A stretch of DNA of 5,788 bases from contig CAMLHL010000112.1 of NCBI GenBank assembly GCA_946479855.1, forward strand, positions 1 through 5,788. The letters run 5' to 3'. A model generated the notes under the pieces. The model saw only the letters and a program-made list of their open reading frames with translations, was not told the DNA's origin and searched no databases. A program made the position numbers and the translations under genes. This DNA is from an uncultured Pseudomonadota bacterium (GTDB lineage Bacteria > Pseudomonadota > Gammaproteobacteria > Burkholderiales > Rhodocyclaceae). Below are positions 1-5,622 of this stretch, in pieces (within the stretch, counting starts at the first letter, position 1; every line of letters begins with the position of its first letter).

Positions 1-139
1 CCTTGCCTTCGGCGACGTCGGTCGGCGAAATGTAGAGGGCGATGTTGCTGTTCAGGGCGTTGAGGACCAGCGCGGCGATAATGCCGACAATGGCCAGCGC
101 ACCGCCGATCAGGGCGAGTTTCTTGTGACGGGATTTCAT
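1..139 (-). CDS. ccmE: Cytochrome c-type biogenesis protein CcmE, periplasmic haem chaperone (N-terminal 46 residues only)
   Basis: CcmE carries haem covalently in the periplasm between CcmC and the CcmF/H ligation machinery of System I cytochrome c maturation. Only the start is visible, since the gene continues past the left edge. The protein begins [15 protein letters not shown], a short basic cytoplasmic tail followed by one hydrophobic membrane anchor (about residues 8-28). It then runs into [17 protein letters not shown], the well-conserved beginning of the OB-fold domain in this family. The haem-binding histidine lies far downstream and cannot be checked. The ATG overlaps the ccmD stop as ATGA, and a weak AAGGA lies 10 bases upstream inside ccmD. 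Gene order and overlap support the call as strongly as the sequence does. Confidence 0.95.
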   Translation of the reverse strand, partial: MKSRHKKLALIGGALAIVGIIAALVLNALNSNIALYISPTDVAEGK

Positions 140-324
140 TCGGCGGTGTTCCTTGTTTCGGCGCGCAACTGGCGCTTGAGACGAGCGATGGTGGTCCTTC
201 GATTGCGGGCGACGACAATCGGTTCAACAATCATGATCAGGGCGGTCAGGCCGAACGAGCCCCAGACGTAAAAGCCATAGCCGCCCATGGCGAGGAAGTC
301 GGAAAAACTGTTCCAGTGGATCAT
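136..324 (-). CDS. ccmD: Haem exporter accessory protein CcmD (62 aa)
   Basis: CcmD is a small membrane protein that, in the known System I complex, helps release haem-loaded CcmE from CcmABC. This 62-residue product has the family layout. A short N-terminus with the conserved aromatic/glycine stretch ([13 protein letters not shown], about residues 13-25) leads into one membrane helix (about 19-38). A basic C-terminal tail follows ([18 protein letters not shown]). I chose the ATG at 324 because GGAGAG lies 5 bases upstream, because it overlaps the ccmC stop as ATGA, and because the length is normal for CcmD. A much longer open frame continues upstream on this strand, but its extra part is only an arginine/proline-rich shadow of ccmC. 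The stop overlaps the ccmE start as ATGA, so all four ccm junctions look translationally coupled. Confidence 0.93.
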   Translation of the reverse strand: MIHWNSFSDFLAMGGYGFYVWGSFGLTALIMIVEPIVVARNRRTTIARLKRQLRAETRNTAE

Positions 325-1079
325 TTTTTCTCTCCGGTGCGGTTCTCGGACAATTCGGCCCGGACCCAGTCGGTGTGCCGCTCGCGTTCGAGCATGATGG
401 TCCGCACCCGCATCAGTGCCACGGCAATCGAATACATCCAGAAGCACATGGCCATCAGTAGCATGCCCCAGAGCATGGTTTCGGCCATCGAAGACTTGCT
501 CAGGTTGACACTGGAACCCTGGTGCAGCGTGTTCCACCACTTGACCGAGAAATAGATGATCGGCACGTTGACCACGCCGACCAGCAGCAACAGGCCGCCG
601 GCCTTGTCGGCCCGGCGCTGGTCGTCGATCGCGGCGGTCAGCGCCATGTAGCCGATGTAGAGGAAGAGCAGGATCAGTTCGGAGGTCAGCCGCGCATCCC
701 AGACCCACCAGGCGCCCCACATCGGCTTGCCCCACAGGGCGCCGGTCCACAGCGAGATGAAGGCCATCAGCGCGCCGGTTGGCGCCAGGGCCTGCGCCAT
801 CATGCCGGACAGCCGGGTGTTGAAGGCGAGTCCGATGGCGGCCCAGAAAGCCATGACCAGGTAAATGAACATCGACATCCATGATGCCGGCACATGGATG
901 AAGATGATCCGGTAGCCTTCGCCCTGCTGGAAGTCGGTGGGCGCGACCAGCATGCCGAGATACAGGCCGGCCAGTCCGAAGACGACCGAGACGGCGACGA
1001 ACCAGGGGATCAGCGCACCGGCCAGCGGGTAGAACGTCGCTGGCGAGGCGAAGCGGTAAAGATTGAAGCGATCTTTCAT
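321..1079 (-). CDS. ccmC: Haem-handling membrane protein CcmC (252 aa)
   Basis: CcmC presents haem to CcmE at the outer face of the cytoplasmic membrane and is the key partner in forming holo-CcmE. The protein has about six hydrophobic segments and the haem-handling WWD signature, WGAWWVWD at residues 121-128. The two histidines matching the known external haem ligands are present: H62 in IHVPASW and H186 in WWNTLHQGSS. They correspond to H60 and H184 of the E. coli protein. The ATG at 1079 gives the typical start MKDRFNLYRFASPATFY and overlaps the ccmB stop as ATGA. No clear ribosome site precedes it, which fits translational coupling. The open frame extends upstream to 1577, but that extension is arginine-rich shadow of ccmB. 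The length is normal for the family. Confidence 0.97.
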   Translation of the reverse strand: MKDRFNLYRFASPATFYPLAGALIPWFVAVSVVFGLAGLYLGMLVAPTDFQQGEGYRIIFIHVPASWMSMFIYLVMAFWAAIGLAFNTRLSGMMAQALAPTGALMAFISLWTGALWGKPMWGAWWVWDARLTSELILLFLYIGYMALTAAIDDQRRADKAGGLLLLVGVVNVPIIYFSVKWWNTLHQGSSVNLSKSSMAETMLWGMLLMAMCFWMYSIAVALMRVRTIMLERERHTDWVRAELSENRTGEKK

Positions 1080-1744
1080 TCGAGGGCGATCTTCAAGGCA
1101 GCGGCCGAGGCCCAGGGGGCGAAGCCGAGTGAGGCAAAGGTAAGGGCGGCGAGCAGGGAAAGATGTCCTTCTCCCCCGAGTCCGGACACCGTCGCATCCA
1201 CTGCGCCAGCGCCGAATATTAGCACCGGGATGTAGAGCGGCAGCACGAGCAGCGAGAGCAGCACGCCGCCACCGCGCAGGCCCAGCGTCAGCGCCGCGCC
1301 GATGGCGCCGATGCCGGACAGGGCCGGGGTGCCGAGCAGGATGGCGCCGGTCAATACGATCAGGGCATCGGCCGACAGATCGAACTGCAGGCCGAGGACC
1401 GGGGCGATCAGGGCCAGCGGCAGTCCGGAAACCAGCCAGTGAGCGATCACTTTGCCGGTTACGACCAGCCCGAGCGGATGCGGGGCCAGCGCCAGTTGTT
1501 CCAGTGTGCCGTCGCGATGATCGTCGGCGAACAGCCGCGGCAAGGACAGCATGGTGGCCAGCAGGGCGGCCACCCACAGCACGCCGGGGGCGAGCTTGCG
1601 CAGCAGGTCGGGTTCCGGCCCGATGCCGAGCGGGAACAGGCTGACCACGATGACGAAGAAGAACAAGGCCGAAACGATGTCGGCCTGCCGTCGCATGGCC
1701 AGTTTGAGATCGCGGCGGATCACGGCGACAATGATCTTGAACAT
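1076..1744 (-). CDS. ccmB: Haem exporter permease subunit CcmB (222 aa)
   Basis: CcmB is the membrane subunit that pairs with the CcmA ATPase. The CcmAB complex uses ATP to release holo-CcmE from CcmCD in System I. The product is very hydrophobic, with about six membrane segments. It carries the conserved loop LFADDHRDGTLEQL (about residues 71-84), typical of CcmB, and begins MFKIIVAVIRRDLKLAMRR, also as in the family. The length of 222 residues is canonical. The ATG shares its A with the ccmA stop (TGATG), and the end overlaps ccmC as ATGA. There is no obvious Shine-Dalgarno sequence before the start, so expression probably depends on ribosomes finishing ccmA. The open frame continues upstream inside ccmA in another phase, and that extension is not real. 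Confidence 0.96.
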   Translation of the reverse strand: MFKIIVAVIRRDLKLAMRRQADIVSALFFFVIVVSLFPLGIGPEPDLLRKLAPGVLWVAALLATMLSLPRLFADDHRDGTLEQLALAPHPLGLVVTGKVIAHWLVSGLPLALIAPVLGLQFDLSADALIVLTGAILLGTPALSGIGAIGAALTLGLRGGGVLLSLLVLPLYIPVLIFGAGAVDATVSGLGGEGHLSLLAALTFASLGFAPWASAAALKIALE

Positions 1745-2352
1745 CAGGAGAACCGTAGTTCGCGCACGGTACCGGCCGGGATGCTGACCAGCTGGTGCGT
1801 CGTCATCACGGCCAGGCCGCCGCGTTGCAGATGGCCCGAAATGATGCCAGCCAGCCAGTCGACCGCTGCCACGTCGAGGGCGACGAAGGGTTCGTCGAGA
1901 ACCCAGAGCGGCCGTCTTTCCTTGACCAGACGGGCCAGTGCGACACGCCGTTTCTGGCCTTGCGAGAGATATTTGCAGGCGAGATCTTCGCGACCGGCCA
2001 GGCCCACCTGTTCCAGCGCGTCGATGGCGTCGTCCTCGGACAATGCCTCGTCGGCCAGTCGGGCGGCGGCGAGCAGGTTTTCCAGTGGGGTCAATTCTTC
2101 CTTGATGGCGTTCAGGTGGCCAAGGTAGCAGAGGTCGGCGCGGAAATCGTCGGATTTGATCGGCTGGCCCTTCCAGCGGATTTCGCCGGTTTCCGGCGGC
2201 AACAGGCCGATCAGCATGCGCAGCAGGCTGGTCTTGCCGGCTCCGTTTTTGCCCTGCAGATAAAGCAGTTCCCCCGCTTCCAGCCGAAAGCCGAGGCCTG
2301 CGAACAGGCGGCGCTCGCCGCGCACGCATTCCAGATTGTCAGCTTCAAGCAT
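1744..2352 (-). CDS. ccmA: Haem exporter ATP-binding subunit CcmA (202 aa)
   Basis: CcmA is the cytoplasmic ATPase of the CcmABCD complex, driving release of haem-loaded CcmE. All ABC motifs are visible: Walker A GKNGAGKTS at residues 34-42, the family-typical YLGH at 76-79 in the Q-loop region, and signature LSQGQKRR at 129-136. These are followed by Walker B LWVLDEP at 149-155, D-loop ALD at 158-160 and H-loop histidine H186 in TTHQ. The length is normal. The start MLEADNLECVRGER matches the usual CcmA N-terminus, so the ATG at 2352 is secure. However, the bases just before it (CGGTTTTTTCCCCTG) contain no purine-rich ribosome site. It is the first gene of the operon, 123 bp after the c-di-GMP gene on the same strand, and may have its own promoter in that gap. 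Confidence 0.96.
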   Translation of the reverse strand: MLEADNLECVRGERRLFAGLGFRLEAGELLYLQGKNGAGKTSLLRMLIGLLPPETGEIRWKGQPIKSDDFRADLCYLGHLNAIKEELTPLENLLAAARLADEALSEDDAIDALEQVGLAGREDLACKYLSQGQKRRVALARLVKERRPLWVLDEPFVALDVAAVDWLAGIISGHLQRGGLAVMTTHQLVSIPAGTVRELRFS

Positions 2353-2384
2353 CAGGGGAAAAAACCGAAAGAAATCAGGCGCAA

Positions 2385-2390
2385 ATTATG
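2385..2390 (-). promoter_or_regulatory. Possible -10 element for the ccm operon
   Basis: On the minus strand CATAAT matches the sigma-70 -10 consensus at 5 of 6 positions and would start transcription about 25 bases before the ccmA ATG. No good -35 hexamer lies 16-19 bases upstream. A direct repeat sits there instead, as at some activator-dependent promoters. This is inferred from sequence alone. Confidence 0.3.
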
Positions 2391-2401
2391 AACGCGCAAG
2401 T

Positions 2402-2419
2402 TTAACGGCAGATTAACGG
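2402..2419 (-). promoter_or_regulatory. Tandem CCGTTAA direct repeat, possible response-regulator site upstream of ccmA
   Basis: On the minus strand CCGTTAA occurs twice with 4 bases between copies, giving an 11-bp period of about one helical turn. Paired direct repeats at this spacing are typical of OmpR/PhoB-family DNA binding. The site covers the place where a -35 box would be for the CATAAT at 2385-2390. The regulator is unknown. Confidence 0.3.
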
Positions 2420-2475
2420 GAATCAAATAAACAACGACAAGAAAAAGGAGATCGGCGCTTGTCCGACGGATCGAT

Positions 2476-5349
2476 TTATCGCGGGATCGACTGCGCCTCG
2501 ATCAGCACTTCGGCCTGAATTTCCTGGATGCATCCGGTCAGCACCTCGCTCAGCCGGTTGAGTTCCGGTTTCAGCGCGTCGAGGCGGGCAGGTTCGCCCG
2601 CCTCATGCAGGCGAACCATCTCCTTGCCGATGTCGTGCAGGTGGGAGTGAATTTTCTGGAGCGCCTGGAAAGCGTCGAGATGGGCATAGCGTTGGCCGTT
2701 ATGGTTGTAGTACCAACGTCCAAGGCGGCAGTCGTGCTGGTCAAGCGGCGGCGGCTGAAGGCGGCCTTCGCGGTCATCCAGGTAGGCGTACAGGGCTTTT
2801 ATCCAGCGCTTGTGGTCGACTTCGGCGATCAGCATGGGCAGGTCCTCGCGCGACCACTGAAAAGCGGTGGCCAGACTCCACAGTTCGTCCGGCTGGAACT
2901 GGCGGGTCCATGCCGGCAATTCATCGGCAGGCATCGGGCGGGCGATGCCGAAACCCTGCGCCATGTCGCAGCCGAGCAGCAGCAAAATGAGGCCGTGCTC
3001 GACGGTTTCGACCCCTTCGGCAATTACTTTGCGCTGGAAGGCTTGAGTCAGGCCGATGACGCCTTCGACGATGGCCAGGTCGTCTGGGTCGTCGAGCATG
3101 TTGCGGATGAACGACTGGTCGATTTTCAGGGTGTCGGCCGGCAGACGGCGGAAGTAGGTCAGCGAGGAATAGCCGGTGCCGAAATCGTCCAGCGCGAAGC
3201 TGACGCCCAGCCGGCGGCAGTCGGCGAATAGTTCGGCAATGCTGGCAATGTCTTCCAGGGCGGAAGTTTCGAGGACTTCCAGTTCGATCAGGCCAGGCGG
3301 AATTTTGGGGTGGAGGGCGAGCATTTCGGCCAGTCGTCTGGCGAAGCCCTCGTGTTGCAGATGATTTCCGGAAATATTGATGCTGACCGCCAGCTTGAGG
3401 CCCTGGGTCTGCCATTCTTCGATCTGGCGCAGGGTTTCCCGGATGACCCAGTCGCCGATGTCGTTGGCCAGCTCGTTGCCCTCGACAATGGGCAGAAACT
3501 GGTCGGGCAGCAGCAGGCCGCGTTCCGGGTGTTGCCAGCGGATCAGGGCTTCGGCGCCGATGACGTGGCCCTTGCGCATATCGACTTTGGGTTGGTAATA
3601 CAGCCTGAATTCACCCTTGGCCAGCGCTTCGCGTATGCGTCCCAGTTCTTCGCGGCGGGCCCGGGCGCGGCGGTCGTGCTCGGGGTCGAAGAGGTGGTAA
3701 CGGTTGCGGCCGGCCTGTTTGGCGGCATACATTGCCTGGTCGGCATGACGGAGCAGGGTCTCGGGATCGGCGCTGTCCTGCGGGTAGAGCGTCACGCCAA
3801 TACTGGCCGAGATGGTAATGCTGTGTTCCAGGATGTGGAACGGATGTGCCAGGGTCGAGGCGATCCGGGCGATGGCCTGGTCGCATTCGTGGAGGTCGGC
3901 GAGATTGGAGATGAGCAGCACGAATTCATCCCCCCCCAGCCGGGAGACGGTATCAACGGCGCGTACGCAGGTCTTCAGGCGTTGTGCAACCTCGATCAGC
4001 AGGTAGTCGCCGGCGGCATGGCCGAACTGATCGTTGATCGGCTTGAAGTTATCGAGGTCGAGGTAGCAGATGGCCAGCGTCTTGCCGCTGCGTTCGGTTT
4101 GCGACATCGCCAGTTGCATGCGGTCGGCCAGCAGCATGCGGTTGGGTAGCTGGGTCAGGGCGTCAAAATGGGCCAGATGCTCGAGTCGCTGCTGGTGTTG
4201 CTTGATCAGCGTGATGTCGGAAAAAATGGCGACGAAATGGGATATTGCGCCATTCCGCTGGCGGACGCTGGAGATGGTCAGCAGGACGACAAAGATTTCA
4301 CCGGATTTCTTGCGGTTCCAGACTTCCCCGCGCCAGTAGCCGTCTTCGCGGATTTGCTGCCACATCTTGTCGTAGAAACTGGCGTCATGGTGACCGGATT
4401 TGAGCAAATCCGGCGTCTTTCCCAGCGCTTCCGCGTGGGTGTAGCCGGTCAGTTCGGTAAACGAGGCGTTGACTTCGAGGATCAGACCTTGCGGATCGGT
4501 AATCATGATCCCCTCGTGCGCATTGTCGAAAACACTGGCGGCTAGCCGCTGGCGTTCTTCGGCCGCCTGGCGGTCGCCCAGGGTTTCGTCGACCAGGCCG
4601 ACCTTGAGCGGATGCATCAGGGTGTGCTCGGAGAGCAGGCCAACCAGTTCGCCGGCCGCGTTGACGACGGTCAGGTGGCGAATGCCGTGTTCGAGCATTT
4701 GCCGGACAGCATCGCTTAGCGGGCAGTCGTCGCGGATGCTGATGGCGGGCCGGGTCATGATCGAGTCCAGCGGCGGATTGGCCTCACCGTTCAGGAAAAG
4801 CCGCACCACGTCGCGCTCGGTGACGATGCCGAGCGGGCGTCGGCCGTCGGTCACCACGACGCAACTGCTGCGTACGGCTTCCATGGCCGTCAGCGCCTCG
4901 TCGAGTCCGGCGCTGGCTGGCAGGCGTGGAAAGGTGCGTTCCATCAGCGTGTCGGCACAGTTCAGGCGCAGGTAAAAATCGGCGCCGAGGTAGTGCCGGA
5001 AGTCGGATTCGCTGACTACGCCGAGCGGCAGACCGTCGGGACCGATCACCACGATGTGGCGAATGCCGAGGTTGGCGGCTTCGCGGTAGGCCTGATGGAA
5101 CTCCGTGCCGTCCGGCACGCTGTGTACCGGACTGGTCATGGTGTTGCGGGCGGACTGGCTGGGCGATTGATGGCGGCGCATGGCACGCAGCAAATCGTGT
5201 TCGGTGATGATGCCGATGACGGCGCCGCCGTCGACGACGATGACCGAAGAAGACTTCGAGGCCATCATCAACAATGCCACCTCCCTGAGGCTTGCATCCG
5301 GGGCAACGCGATCGCTGTGGGTTGTTATCAGCTCGACTATTCTGGTCAC
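2476..5349 (-). CDS. Multi-sensor c-di-GMP enzyme: 4xCBS-PAS-GGDEF-EAL-CZB-like (957 aa)
   Basis: Predicted cytoplasmic enzyme that can make and degrade c-di-GMP, with no membrane segment seen. Four CBS motifs come first, closing on GIITEHD (D52), GVVSESD (D116), GIVTERD (D180) and GLLSEHT (T243). A helical linker and a PAS domain (about 266-382) follow. The GGDEF domain (about 384-550) has LPNR 401-404, intact GGDEF 472-476 and I-site RAVD 463-466. The EAL domain (about 573-810) keeps E600 in EAL, N658, DDFGTG 721-726, K742 and E778. The C-terminus (about 838-910) resembles a CZB zinc domain: H846 in HxxxW, C874 in CxxGxWY, and H901 and H905 in HxxxH. Both activities therefore look possible, with sensors choosing the direction (inference). 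The GTG start at 5349 is fixed by GGAGG 7 bases upstream. Likely outputs are biofilm or motility, but no target gene is adjacent. Confidence 0.93.
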   Translation of the reverse strand: MTRIVELITTHSDRVAPDASLREVALLMMASKSSSVIVVDGGAVIGIITEHDLLRAMRRHQSPSQSARNTMTSPVHSVPDGTEFHQAYREAANLGIRHIVVIGPDGLPLGVVSESDFRHYLGADFYLRLNCADTLMERTFPRLPASAGLDEALTAMEAVRSSCVVVTDGRRPLGIVTERDVVRLFLNGEANPPLDSIMTRPAISIRDDCPLSDAVRQMLEHGIRHLTVVNAAGELVGLLSEHTLMHPLKVGLVDETLGDRQAAEERQRLAASVFDNAHEGIMITDPQGLILEVNASFTELTGYTHAEALGKTPDLLKSGHHDASFYDKMWQQIREDGYWRGEVWNRKKSGEIFVVLLTISSVRQRNGAISHFVAIFSDITLIKQHQQRLEHLAHFDALTQLPNRMLLADRMQLAMSQTERSGKTLAICYLDLDNFKPINDQFGHAAGDYLLIEVAQRLKTCVRAVDTVSRLGGDEFVLLISNLADLHECDQAIARIASTLAHPFHILEHSITISASIGVTLYPQDSADPETLLRHADQAMYAAKQAGRNRYHLFDPEHDRRARARREELGRIREALAKGEFRLYYQPKVDMRKGHVIGAEALIRWQHPERGLLLPDQFLPIVEGNELANDIGDWVIRETLRQIEEWQTQGLKLAVSINISGNHLQHEGFARRLAEMLALHPKIPPGLIELEVLETSALEDIASIAELFADCRRLGVSFALDDFGTGYSSLTYFRRLPADTLKIDQSFIRNMLDDPDDLAIVEGVIGLTQAFQRKVIAEGVETVEHGLILLLLGCDMAQGFGIARPMPADELPAWTRQFQPDELWSLATAFQWSREDLPMLIAEVDHKRWIKALYAYLDDREGRLQPPPLDQHDCRLGRWYYNHNGQRYAHLDAFQALQKIHSHLHDIGKEMVRLHEAGEPARLDALKPELNRLSEVLTGCIQEIQAEVLIEAQSIPR

Positions 5350-5356
5350 GCCTCAT

Positions 5357-5361
5357 CCTCC
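5357..5361 (-). promoter_or_regulatory. Ribosome binding site that fixes the GTG start of the c-di-GMP gene
   Basis: A perfect GGAGG lies 7 bases before the GTG at 5349. An ATG directly follows the GGAGG (5354-5356) but is in another frame and too close to be used. The GTG frame encodes the recognisable CBS domain from its first residues, so the GTG is preferred. Confidence 0.8.
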
Positions 5362-5371
5362 GATGGTTTTC

Positions 5372-5377
5372 ATTCTA
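5372..5377 (-). promoter_or_regulatory. Possible -10 element for the c-di-GMP gene
   Basis: TAGAAT on the minus strand matches the sigma-70 -10 consensus at 5 of 6 positions and would give a leader of about 15-20 bases before the GTG. It lies inside the 8-bp palindrome TTCTAGAA (5373-5380). No convincing -35 sits upstream (CCCGCA at the right distance), so it is either weak or activator-dependent, or not a promoter. Confidence 0.25.
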
Positions 5378-5434
5378 GAACGATTCCCGGCTGGTGCGGG
5401 TAGCCAGGCCTCAATCAAGCATGCCGCCTGTCTG

Positions 5435-5458
5435 TGGAAAGTAGGTTTCCATCATGGA
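5435..5458. repeat. Overlapping palindromes TGGAAA-N5-TTTCCA and TCCAT-C-ATGGA
   Basis: TGGAAA (5435-5440) and TTTCCA (5446-5451) form a perfect 17-bp inverted repeat. A second perfect palindrome, TCCATCATGGA (5448-5458), overlaps its right arm. They lie in the divergent intergenic region about 85-110 bp before the c-di-GMP start and 130-150 bp upstream of the hydrogenase promoter. They look like operator half-sites, but no known regulator is recognised, and 6-bp arms can arise by chance in a region this size. Confidence 0.35.
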
Positions 5459-5479
5459 TTGACGTTGATCATCGGGGGT

Positions 5480-5502
5480 CAATGCCGCCATTGCCGAGCA
5501 AT
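5480..5502. promoter_or_regulatory. Candidate enhancer (UAS) for a HupR/HoxA-type activator
   Basis: The core TTGCCGAGCAA (5491-5501) fits TTG-N5-CAA, the palindrome reported for HupR, the NtrC-type activator of uptake hydrogenase in Rhodobacter. It sits in the perfect inverted repeat ATTGC-CGA-GCAAT (5490-5502). An overlapping repeat, CAATG-CCGC-CATTG (5480-5493), adds a further half-site about one helical turn away. The centre is about 92 bp before the start site predicted from the sigma-54 promoter, a normal enhancer distance. Binding here is inferred. Confidence 0.45.
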
Positions 5503-5518
5503 AGGGCGTGTGATTTCT

Positions 5519-5531
5519 CAGTGCTTTGATT
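5519..5531 (-). promoter_or_regulatory. Possible IHF site in AT-rich DNA
   Basis: On the minus strand AATCAA-AGCA-CTG matches the IHF consensus WATCAA-N4-TTR at 8 of 9 defined positions. It lies between the candidate enhancer and the sigma-54 promoter, where IHF usually bends DNA. A second AATCAA core is at 5542-5547 on the plus strand. The degenerate consensus makes this weak evidence, and it overlaps the FNR-like box. Confidence 0.25.
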
Positions 5532-5539
5532 CAAATCAT
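5526..5539. promoter_or_regulatory. FNR/Anr-like box TTGAT-TCAA-ATCAT
   Basis: The site matches the FNR/Anr consensus TTGAT-N4-ATCAA at 9 of 10 defined positions, differing only in the last base. Its centre is about 55 bp before the predicted hydrogenase start site. FNR-family proteins sense oxygen loss (FNR/Anr) or related signals. Which divergent gene it would serve, and whether it activates or represses, cannot be told from sequence. Confidence 0.4.
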
Positions 5540-5561
5540 TAAATCAAAAAATATCGGCGTG

Positions 5562-5576
5562 TGGCACATGCTTTGC
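5562..5576 (+). promoter_or_regulatory. Sigma-54 (RpoN) -24/-12 promoter of the hydrogenase operon
   Basis: TGGCAC-ATGCT-TTGC is a full match to the sigma-54 core TGGCAC-N5-TTGC, with exactly 10 bases between the invariant GG (5563-5564) and GC (5575-5576). Transcription should begin near 5588, giving a leader of about 35 bases. Sigma-54 plus an NtrC-type activator is the established mode of control for uptake hydrogenase genes such as those driven by HoxA or HupR. Confidence 0.88.
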
Positions 5577-5610
5577 GTAGCGGCTCTCCAGCTTGGCAAT
5601 AAAACCAACC

Positions 5611-5615
5611 GGAGA
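5611..5615 (+). promoter_or_regulatory. Ribosome binding site of the hydrogenase small subunit
   Basis: GGAGA lies 7 bases before the GTG at 5623, which selects that non-ATG start. No in-frame ATG that would preserve the signal peptide is available. Confidence 0.75.
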
Positions 5616-5622
5616 CAAACCA

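Noticed and set aside
136..882. Long frame extending ccmD upstream to 248 codons
   Set aside because: The first about 186 codons overlap ccmC in another phase and read as Arg/Gly/Pro-rich noise. The last 62 codons alone match CcmD and have a ribosome site.
2353..2475. Transcription terminator after the c-di-GMP gene
   Set aside because: T-rich stretches exist on the minus strand, but no GC-rich hairpin precedes them, so I see no intrinsic terminator. Read-through into ccmA is possible.
3310..4149. Long plus-strand open frame of 279 codons opposite the c-di-GMP gene
   Set aside because: It is a shadow of the GGDEF-EAL coding strand in high-GC DNA. It has no ribosome site and no recognisable domain, and the opposite strand has clear conserved motifs throughout.
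4784..5356. Minus-strand frame of 190 codons starting at the ATG directly after GGAGG
   Set aside because: The ATG touches the Shine-Dalgarno sequence, leaving no spacing, and the product is low-complexity Arg/His/Pro-rich. The overlapping GTG frame encodes the CBS domains.
5421..5489. ATGCCGCC repeated at 5421-5428 and 5482-5489
   Set aside because: An 8-bp direct repeat within about 270 bp is likely by chance, and the flanking bases do not match.
5350..5622. Small gene in the divergent intergenic region
   Set aside because: Short frames there stop within a few codons or lack a ribosome site and conserved features. The region is better explained as regulatory DNA.
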